From the NCBI RefSeq assembly GCF_003987185.1, contig NZ_PIPS01000004.1:62001-126000 (forward strand): a stretch of 64,000 nt of DNA, read 5' to 3'. The stretch comes from Idiomarina aquatica (GTDB taxonomy: Bacteria > Pseudomonadota > Gammaproteobacteria > Enterobacterales > Alteromonadaceae). Both the position numbers and the translations under genes were made by a program. Under the pieces are notes generated by a model. That model had not been told where the DNA came from and ran no database searches. It was given only the letters and a program-made list of their open reading frames with translations. Positions 7,527 to 16,036 of the stretch are shown here, piece after piece (position 1 is the first letter of the stretch; every line of letters starts with the position of its first letter).

Positions 7527-9989
7527 TTAGAACGAATAATTAAAGCGCATATAGTAGTAGCCGCCATTAATGCCAAATGGCAAGGTTTCCCAACCATACT
7601 TAAAACCGGCCTGAGAGAACGGTATACCCGCATCACCCCATTCATCAGGATAGGTATCAAATACGTTATTGGCACCGACCATCACGGACAGGTCACGGCT
7701 AATGTCATAGCCGACCGATAAATCCATTAACCATTTTGCCCCCCATTCGTGACGTACGCCGGTAAACGCCTGTCCTTCAACGGAGCCAAAGTAGTTCAGC
7801 GCCGCATTAACGGTCCAGTCATTACGCTGCCACTGGCCGCTAAACGTGGCTTTCTCGTTAGGCTGTCCCTCTTCGATACGTAACACCTGAGTCTCATTGA
7901 ATATTTCCTCTGCAGGAATCAACGAGGACACCGAGTTAACACTTTCAACGCTGGTATTCATAAAACTGACGGCGGCGGTTAAGTTTAAATCGCCCTGCCA
8001 GAGTTTGGTGGGGTAAGAACCAATAATGTCCAGGCCGGTGGTCTTAGTATCCACCGAGTTGGTAAAGAACTGCGCTGCACCGAGGTTATTGGCCGCGAGG
8101 ATGTCAGCAAAATCGCTGCCAATCGAGGCGGTTAATGGCTCCGAAATCACGATCCGGTCATCGATATTAATTTGATAAAAGTCCAGGGTAAGGTCAAAGC
8201 CGCTGTCCCAGCGCTTGATCAAACCCAGACTGACACTCTCGGAAGTTTCTTCTTCCAGCTCATTAATACCAAACTGCCGGGCAACGTCGTCATCATTGGA
8301 TACGGTGCCGGTTTGTACCAAAGTACCGTTGACGATATTAGTCAGTACCTGGCTGTAGTAGATTTGCTGCACGCCAGGTGCGCGGAAGCCCGTCGCTAAG
8401 GTGCCACGAACCGAAAAATCCGCGTCAATGTCGTAGCGCATTGAGAGTTTTCCGGAAATATTATCGCCAGCGATATCATAATCTTCATAGCGTAACGCTC
8501 CGGCCATCAAGAACTCCGGCGTGACATAATATTCCGCGTCGACATAAACCCCATAACTGTCACGTTCGGCATCCACGGCCTGACCCGGACTGAAACCCGG
8601 GAAGCCCTGAATGCCGGCCTCGGCAGGAGCCCCTGACGGTGTCAGTATCTCAATACTTGGGTCATTAGTGCGGCCATAGGCCCACGACACCGGATCACCT
8701 GGATTAATGGTATAACCATCGGTTCGGTATTCCAGGCCGGTTGCCAAATAGAGCAGTTCGTTGCCGACATCAACGGTACCGTTAAAGTCGAGGTTAAAGG
8801 TCGTTTGCTCAAAGATCAGTTCGCCGTCAAACGCTTCGGTCGGCGTTTCACCGTAAATCCCGCCATTGCCATCCGGCTCGTAGTACCAGCTTACGTTAGC
8901 CGAATTTGCGGAATTAAAGCGAAATTCATTCATACCGTGCACAACACTGGCATCCCACATCCATGCGTTAGGTAGATCTCCGCGCACACCAATCGCGATG
9001 GATTGGTCATCCGCTTCGGTCTTTAACTGGGGTAAAAAACCGTCCGGATACAGCGCTTCTATGGTACGCGGATGACCGCGACCACGGAAAAACCCGGCAG
9101 AACCACCGTCACGTGTGGATAGCCCGCCAAACGCATAGAGTTCGGTTGTACTGTTTAACGAGTAGCCTGCATTAAGCCACGCGTAATAGTTTTCAGAATC
9201 GGCATCGCCAACGTGCAAACGCACCACGGGGTCACCATTTTCATCAAGCCAGTCACCGATCAATTGACCGCCCGTTGCTTCCAGAGTCGCCGGTGATGCC
9301 CGGTTGGTCATACCCCGGTCACGGTATTCAAGGGTCAGGTTGACGAAGCCGGAGCTACTCGACGTGCCGATGTTGAAACCAACCTGGTTATTTTCACCAT
9401 CCCCCTCATAAGTCTGACCTACTTCGGCGCTCAAACTACCACCATCGCCGCTTTTCAGGGTGATGTTGATAACCCCGGCAATGGCGTCCGAACCGTATTG
9501 TGCCGCGGCACCGTCCCGTAAAATTTCCACGCGCGCAACGGCCGAAATCGGGATCGCATTGATGTCATAACCGGCAGAACCCTTACCAATGGTTTCTTGT
9601 ACGTTAACCAACGCCTGTTGATGACGACGCTTTCCGTTAACAAGAACCAGTACTTGATCAGGGCCAAGGCCTCGTAACGTCGCCGGACGAATAATGTCCG
9701 AGCCATCCGAGATCGTGGTGGTTGAAAAGTTAAACGATGGCGCACTCATCTGCAGTGCTTTACCTAATTCACTGGCACCCGTGCTAACCAGCTGCTCTCC
9801 GGAGATGATATCGACCGGCGAGGCTGACTCGGTCGCGGTTCTGCCATTTACTCGTGAGCCTAGCGTAACAATTCGTTCCATATCTTCTGAGTCGGCAGCA
9901 CTTTCTGCTTGTTGACTCATAGCGACCGGTCCGTATAAGGCGGTGCTGACAGCTAATGCAATGCTGGTATGTTTGATGATTTTTCTCAT
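7527..9989 (-). CDS. TonB-dependent outer-membrane receptor (substrate unknown)
   Basis: An 820-residue receptor with a signal peptide (cleavage near VAMSQQ). A short TonB-box-like segment follows (MERIVTLGSRV), then a plug domain (about 55-180) with RPATLRGLGPDQVLVLVNGKRRH and VEILRDGAAAQYGSDAIAGVINI. A 22-strand-type barrel ends in YYMRFNYSF, the expected terminal Phe. The plug belongs to the large Alteromonadales group of receptors often used for oligosaccharides, peptides or phenolics; nothing here fixes the ligand. No transporter or enzyme partner is adjacent. A striking double palindrome at 10050-10082 lies 61 bases upstream of the start and is the best clue to its regulation. Confidence 0.95.
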   Translation of the reverse strand: MRKIIKHTSIALAVSTALYGPVAMSQQAESAADSEDMERIVTLGSRVNGRTATESASPVDIISGEQLVSTGASELGKALQMSAPSFNFSTTTISDGSDIIRPATLRGLGPDQVLVLVNGKRRHQQALVNVQETIGKGSAGYDINAIPISAVARVEILRDGAAAQYGSDAIAGVINITLKSGDGGSLSAEVGQTYEGDGENNQVGFNIGTSSSSGFVNLTLEYRDRGMTNRASPATLEATGGQLIGDWLDENGDPVVRLHVGDADSENYYAWLNAGYSLNSTTELYAFGGLSTRDGGSAGFFRGRGHPRTIEALYPDGFLPQLKTEADDQSIAIGVRGDLPNAWMWDASVVHGMNEFRFNSANSANVSWYYEPDGNGGIYGETPTEAFDGELIFEQTTFNLDFNGTVDVGNELLYLATGLEYRTDGYTINPGDPVSWAYGRTNDPSIEILTPSGAPAEAGIQGFPGFSPGQAVDAERDSYGVYVDAEYYVTPEFLMAGALRYEDYDIAGDNISGKLSMRYDIDADFSVRGTLATGFRAPGVQQIYYSQVLTNIVNGTLVQTGTVSNDDDVARQFGINELEEETSESVSLGLIKRWDSGFDLTLDFYQINIDDRIVISEPLTASIGSDFADILAANNLGAAQFFTNSVDTKTTGLDIIGSYPTKLWQGDLNLTAAVSFMNTSVESVNSVSSLIPAEEIFNETQVLRIEEGQPNEKATFSGQWQRNDWTVNAALNYFGSVEGQAFTGVRHEWGAKWLMDLSVGYDISRDLSVMVGANNVFDTYPDEWGDAGIPFSQAGFKYGWETLPFGINGGYYYMRFNYSF

Positions 9990-10049
9990 TGTTCTACGCC
10001 CACGTTTTGTTTAAACACATTTTATTATCTACGTGGAATGAACAAAGAT

Positions 10050-10082
10050 TGACATATGTCAGTACGCGTATGACATATGTCA
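10050..10082. promoter_or_regulatory. Double palindromic operator: two copies of TGACATATGTCA
   Basis: The 12-bp perfect palindrome TGACATATGTCA occurs at 10050-10061 and again at 10071-10082. The centres are 21 bp apart, two helical turns, so two dimers could bind the same face. The spacer GTACGCGTA contains the palindrome TACGCGTA. It sits between the divergent TonB receptor (start 9989, minus) and the small gene at 10156 (plus). The factor is not identifiable from sequence. Confidence 0.8.
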
Positions 10083-10087
10083 ATGTC

Positions 10088-10115
10088 TTGATTGGTCACC
10101 ACCCTGTGCTACATT
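10088..10115 (+). promoter_or_regulatory. Candidate sigma-70 promoter for the small membrane protein gene
   Basis: TTGATT (10088-10093) and TACATT (10110-10115) are separated by 16 bp, about 40 bases before the ATG at 10156. The -35 lies 5 bases after the second palindrome, so a bound regulator could affect it. Confidence 0.5.
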
Positions 10116-10155
10116 GAAAGTCGACAGAACAATAACCCCTGTTTAGGAGCAACTT

Positions 10156-10353
10156 ATGAATAAAGTGGTGGGACTGGTACTCATTATTGTCGGCGCAATA
10201 CTGTTATATATGTCGTACGAGGCGTCGCAATCAATCGCTTCGGAAGCATCTGAGGTCTTTACCAATCAACCGACCGACAGCACACTTTGGTATCTGATCG
10301 GTGGTGTCGCGGCGGTCATTATTGGGCTGTACGCCTTACTTAAAGGCAAATAA
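10156..10353 (+). CDS. Small DUF3185-type inner-membrane protein
   Basis: A 65-residue protein with two hydrophobic helices (about 4-20 and 45-62) joined by a polar loop (EASQSIASEASEVFTNQPTDST), ending in LLKGK. A TAGGAGC ribosome site lies 8 bases before the ATG. The pattern fits the DUF3185 family, whose role is unknown. It is divergent from the TonB receptor and shares the intergenic region with the double palindrome. Confidence 0.8.
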   Translation: MNKVVGLVLIIVGAILLYMSYEASQSIASEASEVFTNQPTDSTLWYLIGGVAAVIIGLYALLKGK

Positions 10354-10381
10354 CTCATCAACAAAGGGGCTGCTCCGGGGG

Positions 10382-11698
10382 TTAGTCCCCGGAGACATTC
10401 GGCAGTGCCAGCGCTGAAAGGAACGCCAACACACCAACAGCGACCAGAAACCACAATACCGCCGCAGCACCATAAGCCGCATCCAGCCAACCTAGCAGGA
10501 TACCGGCTAACAAAATAATACCCATAACGGTATTGGAAACGGCCGTTAATTGCGCTCGGTTATCCTGATCAGCCATATCCACCAAATAGGTTTTTCGGCC
10601 TACCCGCGCTCCGTGGTGAGCTACCGCCGACAAGAACAACAACAATCCGGCAACCCAGGGCCAGGCGAGTGCTGTAGGAGCCCAATAATAGACGCCTAAT
10701 GCCATTAACATCACCAACGTCGACATCACCGAGGCGGCGGCCATAACACGATGGCTGGCAGCATCAGACCAACGCCCCCAGACACGCCCGGCGAGTAACC
10801 CGGCCAGCCCGCTGGCCAATAGCAAACTGCCAAGACTGGTCAGCTCAGCATCACCTTCACGTTGAATCAGCACCACGATGTAGGGAATCGCGAAAGCAGC
10901 TGAAACCAACAGCGCGCGGGTTAAAACAAAATGACCAAACTGGCCATTGCGCCATAACAACGAGAGCGACTTAAGGGCTTCGGTAATGGCGTTACCACCG
11001 CCTTCCGTAGAACCGGCTACCTCAGGAATCCCCGCATAAAGCAAAGCTGCAGCGGTCCAAAGCACCACGCCGCTACCCAGTAACGCAAGGAATAACCAGC
11101 GTTCACCCTCAACCTCAGGCGAAAACATGATCACCAGTGCCGTACCCAACGTCAGTAACCCCGCCGCTGAAGCGGCAACGCCGGAAAGACGCCCGCGACG
11201 GGTTTTCGATACCGTCTTACCGGTTACGTCTTTATTGGCGACCGAGCAAACGCCGCGAGATAGTGAGAAGGTGGTTAATAAAATCACCACAGCCCAACCC
11301 AGCGCCGAATTATTCAGCGTGGCTACCGCCACGACCATTAACGCCAACGATAATGCCTGGCCAATACTGCCTGCCACCCAGAACCATTTTCGTACGGGTT
11401 GTTCACGGAGTTTTTGCGCAACAAACAGTTGCGGCAACAGCGCCAGCGATTCACGCAAGGGCACCAGTGCACTGATGAAAATAGCCGGCGCTCCTAACGT
11501 ACTGAGCATCCACGGCAACACCAATCGTGCACTGACAAGAGTGTCACCAAGTTTCGTTAGTGTTAGCGACAGCAACATCAGCACAAATGAGCGAGGCTGA
11601 TGATGGCACGCCGACTCAGGGATATCCTTACAAACGCGGGCGTCTTCGTCCTCTGCCAAATAGCCATAGACGCGGTGGGTTAAATCTTTGTCACTCAC
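10382..11698 (-). CDS. MFS transporter, last gene of the TPP-riboswitch operon
   Basis: A 438-residue major facilitator protein with 12 predicted helices and an unusual soluble N-terminus (about 30 residues, CKDIPESACHHQP). A long cytoplasmic loop lies in the middle (near ALLYAGIPEVAGSTEGGG). Its start overlaps the end of the kinase-like gene by 8 bases, so it is very probably translated from the same message as the thiamin receptor and PnuT. That context suggests transport of thiamin, a precursor or a breakdown product, but the substrate is not shown by the sequence. Confidence 0.88.
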   Translation of the reverse strand: MSDKDLTHRVYGYLAEDEDARVCKDIPESACHHQPRSFVLMLLSLTLTKLGDTLVSARLVLPWMLSTLGAPAIFISALVPLRESLALLPQLFVAQKLREQPVRKWFWVAGSIGQALSLALMVVAVATLNNSALGWAVVILLTTFSLSRGVCSVANKDVTGKTVSKTRRGRLSGVAASAAGLLTLGTALVIMFSPEVEGERWLFLALLGSGVVLWTAAALLYAGIPEVAGSTEGGGNAITEALKSLSLLWRNGQFGHFVLTRALLVSAAFAIPYIVVLIQREGDAELTSLGSLLLASGLAGLLAGRVWGRWSDAASHRVMAAASVMSTLVMLMALGVYYWAPTALAWPWVAGLLLFLSAVAHHGARVGRKTYLVDMADQDNRAQLTAVSNTVMGIILLAGILLGWLDAAYGAAAVLWFLVAVGVLAFLSALALPNVSGD

Positions 11699-12419
11699 TC
11701 AGTGCTCCTTGCTGCAGCAGTTTTGACCATTGTCGATAGAGCCAACGAACGAATTGTCGGTGCTCATGCAGACAGTGGTTATCTATCTCAATACCCGTCT
11801 GCTCGCTGTAATGGTGACACAATTCTGCACAACCATTAGCATCCAGGCCGTTTATTTCAATAGTACTGGCGATATCTGTCAAGCGATCACCCCAGCCCGC
11901 ATACTCCCAGTCAATAACCTTAAGCGAGTGGCCGGTCAAAATATGGGCGAAAGCCAGGTCAAAATGGCACAACACCTGAGGCTCGTCCGTTGTCAGTGTC
12001 TTGTTAAACGCAGCCAGCTGTTGCTGTTCGGTTTCCCCTAGGCGATGTGCATAATGGTCCGCTTTCTGCCACAGCGTAGTCCCTTGCCAGGCCGGTTTCT
12101 GGCGATGGATTTGTGCCAATGCCTGCGCGGTGATGCGAAGTTTTTCGGTGGTTTTAATGGGCTTGGCACTGATGGGAGTGGCACTGATGTATTCTTGTAA
12201 CACCCACCGGCTCGGATCAAGCGCAATAACCTCAGGCGCCAGACCAACATCGGCGAGCTGCTGTTGTAGGTGAAACTCGTCACTCCGCCTCAGGCCCAGA
12301 CAGTCGCTGTGATTTAGCCATTTAAACACGTAGGATGCGTTGGCCCCCCGCAATAACCAAACCTCATTTGCGACGCCCGAACGAAGCGCCCGAACCTCAA
12401 TCGGTTTCTCGATCTTCAA
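11691..12419 (-). CDS. APH/choline-kinase-fold phosphotransferase, probable thiamin kinase-like protein
   Basis: A 242-residue small-molecule kinase fold. The nucleotide-binding half has YVFKWL (Lys33). The catalytic loop is CHFDLAFAHIL (His152, Asp154), and the metal-binding motif is VIDWEYAGWGD (Asp170). The Asn usually found in HxDxxxxN is replaced by His159. The gene overlaps pnuT by 4 bases (ATGA) and the MFS gene by 8. Its place behind a TPP riboswitch together with an outer-membrane receptor and PnuT argues for thiamin phosphorylation, trapping imported thiamin like E. coli ThiK. The substitution leaves some doubt about activity. Confidence 0.8.
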   Translation of the reverse strand: MKIEKPIEVRALRSGVANEVWLLRGANASYVFKWLNHSDCLGLRRSDEFHLQQQLADVGLAPEVIALDPSRWVLQEYISATPISAKPIKTTEKLRITAQALAQIHRQKPAWQGTTLWQKADHYAHRLGETEQQQLAAFNKTLTTDEPQVLCHFDLAFAHILTGHSLKVIDWEYAGWGDRLTDIASTIEINGLDANGCAELCHHYSEQTGIEIDNHCLHEHRQFVRWLYRQWSKLLQQGALSE

Positions 12420-13024
12420 TGATTAGTTACCAACTCCGCTTGCTGATCACTTTTCCAACGATACATTGCGTAAACCACCAACACAACGTAAAGCACGAAA
12501 AGCAGGGCGGTTGCGACGAATCCCTTGCTCCAGTACAAATACACATAAACACTGTCGATAACCAACCAATACCACCAGGTTTCGAAGGCTTTCTGCGCAA
12601 TCAGCCAAGTCGCAAGCAAACTGAACACGGTTGTGAAGGTGTCTAACCACACCGCATCAGCATCCGTGAAATGTTGCAATGACAGCGCAATTGACACAGC
12701 CAGAGGTACCAGCCAAGCCCATTGAAGCAGGTGCCAACGCCAACTAAACCGCAACTCCGGCTGCTCTTCACTGATGTTGGCCTGATGCCACTGCCACCAG
12801 CCGTAGCCGGCCATTGCAATGTAAATCACTTGCAACACAGACTCCATATAAAGACGTGCCTGCCAAAAGATGACGGCATAAATGGAGCAACTGATGGCAG
12901 CGGCGAGCCAGCACCATTGGCGCTGATGAGCCGCCAACAGCAGATACGCCAGTGCTAACACCAGCGCGATGAGCTCCCATCCGGAGCTCATGAGTAATGC
13001 ATCAAGAAGCTGCTCCACCATCAT
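12416..13024 (-). CDS. pnuT: PnuC-family thiamin transporter
   Basis: A 202-residue membrane protein of the PnuC/PnuT family with about seven hydrophobic segments. It has the family signature WQARLYMESVLQVIYIAMAGYGWWQW (about 54-79) and a late WYWLVIDSVYVYLYWSKG segment. PnuC proteins carry vitamins by facilitated diffusion driven by intracellular phosphorylation; the TPP riboswitch upstream points to thiamin. The start is MMV, and the second ATG at 13021 fits the AGGA ribosome site slightly better. Five bases separate it from the receptor gene. Confidence 0.93.
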   Translation of the reverse strand: MMVEQLLDALLMSSGWELIALVLALAYLLLAAHQRQWCWLAAAISCSIYAVIFWQARLYMESVLQVIYIAMAGYGWWQWHQANISEEQPELRFSWRWHLLQWAWLVPLAVSIALSLQHFTDADAVWLDTFTTVFSLLATWLIAQKAFETWWYWLVIDSVYVYLYWSKGFVATALLFVLYVVLVVYAMYRWKSDQQAELVTNH

Positions 13025-13029
13025 TGTTC

Positions 13030-15135
13030 CTAAAATTGATACTCGGCAGTCAAGCCAACGCGGCGCGGCTCACCGTACTGCAAGTAAGTCTCGGTGACGT
13101 ATTGGTCACGCGGATCATTACCAAAGTAGAAACCTCGTACCTCGACGTCCTCATCGGTAAGGTTACGTCCCCACAGCTTCAGTTCCCAGTTGTCCCAGCG
13201 ATAGCCAATCTGAGCATGCCATTGCGTGGCCGCTTCAGCTTTCTGGTTATGTGAATTGGAAAAATAGTAGCCGTCTTTCAAATCTGTCTGCACACTCCAG
13301 TACCAGTGCTCGCCGAGAACGCCGCGTAAACCAATGTTAGCGGTATAATTCGGAGCATGTGCCTGATCCCGGCCACTCATATCCTCGCCGTCTTCGGTCA
13401 CAAAACCGTCGATTTCTGTGTTCAACCAACCAAGCGATGCAAACGCACTCAGCCCATCGGTCAACTGTCCTTCGAGCTCAGCTTCTACACCATAGTTGGT
13501 GCCACTGGCGGCGTTCTCTAGAAAGCCCACAAACGATTGGTCGCGGTTAACCCAGCTTTTCAACTGCACGTCATCACGCCAGTTATAAAATACCGCCACA
13601 CGTCCTGTCCAACCTTGGTTCGGACTCGCCCACTTAAGGCCTGACTCCAGATTCCATAACAATTCCGGTGCGAACGTCGCACGCTCCAACAAGTACTGCT
13701 CGATGCTTTCCAGTTGCTGATCTTTGGCTCTTCCCAACGCCTCACCATTAACACCGCCTGCTTTGTAGCCGCGCGCCAGCGTGGTGTACCAGCGACTATT
13801 GTCAGTGTACTGGTAACGCAAACTGAGGTTACCACCGATCATCGTATCACTGGGTTCTTCAGCCACCTGATTGCTGTCGAGATAATCCGTCGTGTAACGT
13901 TCCAAACGCAACCCGGTTAGCAGGCTCCAGCGAGTGTTCAGTTGTTGAATCAGTTCGCCGTAAAGCGCCCAGTGATTGCGTTCTTGGTCACTGCTAAATA
14001 GCGCTGGAGCGCCAATATCCCAGTTAAAATAATCACGGGTAAGTTGCTGGTTTTTACGGTAGGCATAAACCCCCAGCGTCCACTCAGACATAAGACCCAG
14101 CAACGTAACCGGCTCTGTGGAGCGCAAACGTCCTTCAACGGTAGTGTCTTCGCGGTCTCGGAAATACGCATCAAAAGAGGAGTATTCCCACCCAGGAGCA
14201 ATACCGACGTAGGTCCAGTCCTCATCAAAACTGTATTCACTGTCGGCGTTCAGCCCGCTGACGGACAGCTCCAGCTCACTAGCCCCCCAACCGGAGTACA
14301 CGGCTGCCAGGCGCACGGCTGCAGAACGCAGCGCATCTGAACCGGGCTGGTCAGATAGCGTTACACGGTCATTTTCCAGACTAAAGGCATCATAGCCATT
14401 ATCAATATTAAAGTAGTGCAGATTGGCATTAACCTGCCAGTCGTCACTCAATGCTGACGACAGACCCAGACGGGCAGACAGTTCATCACGCTGTTCGGTG
14501 TCATCACGGTCTAAAAAGGCGTTGCTGGTGAAGCCATCCTGATTAAACTGCAGCACCGATAAGCGCGCTTGGGTTGCCTCACCTAAGGCTCCGCCGACCG
14601 CAACACCAAAGCGCTGCTCATCGTAATTAGCCATACCTGCCAACAGCCGTCCTTGGGTGATCGCCGATGGCGCTTCACTTTCCAATACCACCATCCCGGC
14701 CAACGAATTAACACCAAAGCGCCCGCTCTGTGGCCCGCGGAATACCTCGAGTTGACCGATATCGAACAAGGTGGCCGCGGCACCCAAACCGGAATAGTCA
14801 ATGCCGTCGATAAGTAAACCAACCGACGGATTAACATTGTCAACGAACTGTGAACGTTCACCGATGCCCCGTATCTGAATAAAACGGGCTGTTGACGTAC
14901 CGCCAGAAAAATTAATATTGGCTACGCTGTTGAGCACATTCTGTAAATGTTCGGCACTGCGCTCTTGCATGGTTTGTGGATCAACGATGGCAATACTTTG
15001 CGGAATTTCATTCAGTGTCTGCGACTGAAAGTCCGCATTCACGGTAATAATTTCAATGTTTTCCTGGTCGGATTGGGCATTCGCCGCAAACCCTAACGAA
15101 AGCGCGGTCAGGGCAAAAAGACTGTGTTTTAACAT
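13030..15135 (-). CDS. TonB-dependent receptor for thiamin (Omr1-type)
   Basis: A 701-residue receptor with a signal peptide (ending FAANAQS). The TonB-box-like IEIITVNADF follows, then a plug with IPQSIAIVDPQTMQERSAEHL and LEVFRGPQSGRFGVNSLAGMVV, and a barrel ending VGLTAEYQF. It is the first gene after the TPP riboswitch and is followed within 5 bases by pnuT. This is the arrangement known for thiamin uptake in several gammaproteobacteria (Omr1-PnuT). It should bring thiamin or its phosphates across the outer membrane using TonB energy. Start ATG 15135 is preceded by GAGGAA. Confidence 0.92.
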   Translation of the reverse strand: MLKHSLFALTALSLGFAANAQSDQENIEIITVNADFQSQTLNEIPQSIAIVDPQTMQERSAEHLQNVLNSVANINFSGGTSTARFIQIRGIGERSQFVDNVNPSVGLLIDGIDYSGLGAAATLFDIGQLEVFRGPQSGRFGVNSLAGMVVLESEAPSAITQGRLLAGMANYDEQRFGVAVGGALGEATQARLSVLQFNQDGFTSNAFLDRDDTEQRDELSARLGLSSALSDDWQVNANLHYFNIDNGYDAFSLENDRVTLSDQPGSDALRSAAVRLAAVYSGWGASELELSVSGLNADSEYSFDEDWTYVGIAPGWEYSSFDAYFRDREDTTVEGRLRSTEPVTLLGLMSEWTLGVYAYRKNQQLTRDYFNWDIGAPALFSSDQERNHWALYGELIQQLNTRWSLLTGLRLERYTTDYLDSNQVAEEPSDTMIGGNLSLRYQYTDNSRWYTTLARGYKAGGVNGEALGRAKDQQLESIEQYLLERATFAPELLWNLESGLKWASPNQGWTGRVAVFYNWRDDVQLKSWVNRDQSFVGFLENAASGTNYGVEAELEGQLTDGLSAFASLGWLNTEIDGFVTEDGEDMSGRDQAHAPNYTANIGLRGVLGEHWYWSVQTDLKDGYYFSNSHNQKAEAATQWHAQIGYRWDNWELKLWGRNLTDEDVEVRGFYFGNDPRDQYVTETYLQYGEPRRVGLTAEYQF

Positions 15136-15207
15136 GATGGATCATTTCCTCAGCTTAAGAAAGAAACGATCCGGTAAGGCTTCAATGGATAGCAAGTCGG
15201 AGTTGTC

Positions 15208-15292
15208 TACCATCCCTACGCCAGTATTAACCGGATCAGGTACAAAGGGTTCGCTGTCTTGCATCTCAGCCCGTTAAGGGCACCCCTTGGTA
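15208..15292 (-). promoter_or_regulatory. TPP riboswitch (THI element)
   Basis: Read on the minus strand this shows every conserved THI block in order: GGGGTGCCC, GGGCTGAGA, ACCCTTTGTACCTGATC, then CCGGTTAATACTGGCGTAGGGA. The closing P1 helix is TACCA with TGGTA. It lies in the leader of the receptor-pnuT-kinase-MFS operon, 72 bases before the ATG. No T-run terminator follows, so control is probably at translation start (inference). Confidence 0.97.
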
Positions 15293-15302
15293 ATGCCGCG
15301 CT

Positions 15303-15330
15303 AGTATAACGCGACGGTCATATTGTTCAA
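15303..15330 (-). promoter_or_regulatory. Sigma-70 promoter of the thiamin operon
   Basis: On the minus strand TTGAAC (15330-15325) and TATACT (15308-15303) are 16 bp apart. The expected transcription start near 15297 falls just before the riboswitch. Confidence 0.75.
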
Positions 15331-15334
15331 CCGT

Positions 15335-16036
15335 TTAAATAAACGACAAGGCGTCTCCGTGTAACTGTGCCAGCGGCACACCACGGGCAACAAAATCGTC
15401 ACGAATAACACGGACCATTTCAAACCGCCCCGCCATATAAATCTGACAGTCAGCCAGATCTGTGCGTTCAGCCATAACCGCATGATGCACCAAGCCGATC
15501 GCGTAAGACCAGCTTTCATCCGCCTGTTCCAGCACCGGACGGTAGCTGAACAGTGGGTGTTGCTGCGCCAATTGCTGTAACCGCTCGTGCAAATATAAAT
15601 CCTGCTTTTGCTTTGCACCCCAGTAGAGGTAAACCGGCTGTTTCAACCCATCCGCAAGCAGTTTTTGCAAGATAGAATAGGTGTAGGAAAACCCGGTGCC
15701 GCCGGCAATGAGCACAACCGGCTGTTGTTGCGGCAGATGCACAAAAGCCTCACCCGCCGGTGCTTCGATATCGAGCTGCTGGTGCTGTCTGATCCGCTCC
15801 AGTACCTCTCCCGCGTAGGCGTTATCTGGAGGAGCACCGATGTGCAGTAACCACTGATGATGTTCAGCCGGATCCGACGCGATACTGAAGGGGCGCTTAT
15901 CGGTTTCGCCCATTACCACCTGCAAATACTGTCCGGCTTTAAATTCAACGGCTTTAGGCAGCTTGATACTGACTTCCCAGACGTAATCAGCCAATTGCCG
16001 ACTAATATTGGCCTGGCAAGTGAGTTGTTCTGACAT
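15335..16036 (-). CDS. fre: NAD(P)H-flavin reductase
   Basis: A 233-residue ferredoxin-reductase-type flavin reductase. The flavin-binding RPFSIAS is at 48-54, and the nucleotide-binding glycine motif VVLIAGGTGFSYTYSIL is at 107-123. It ends in GDALSFI. It reduces free FMN/FAD using NAD(P)H. It directly follows ubiD (the stop TAA touches the ATG), an order also known in E. coli. Reduced flavin from Fre may supply the prenyl-FMN cofactor route used by UbiD. The vitamin-operon promoter begins only a few bases beyond its stop. Confidence 0.92.
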   Translation of the reverse strand: MSEQLTCQANISRQLADYVWEVSIKLPKAVEFKAGQYLQVVMGETDKRPFSIASDPAEHHQWLLHIGAPPDNAYAGEVLERIRQHQQLDIEAPAGEAFVHLPQQQPVVLIAGGTGFSYTYSILQKLLADGLKQPVYLYWGAKQKQDLYLHERLQQLAQQHPLFSYRPVLEQADESWSYAIGLVHHAVMAERTDLADCQIYMAGRFEMVRVIRDDFVARGVPLAQLHGDALSFI

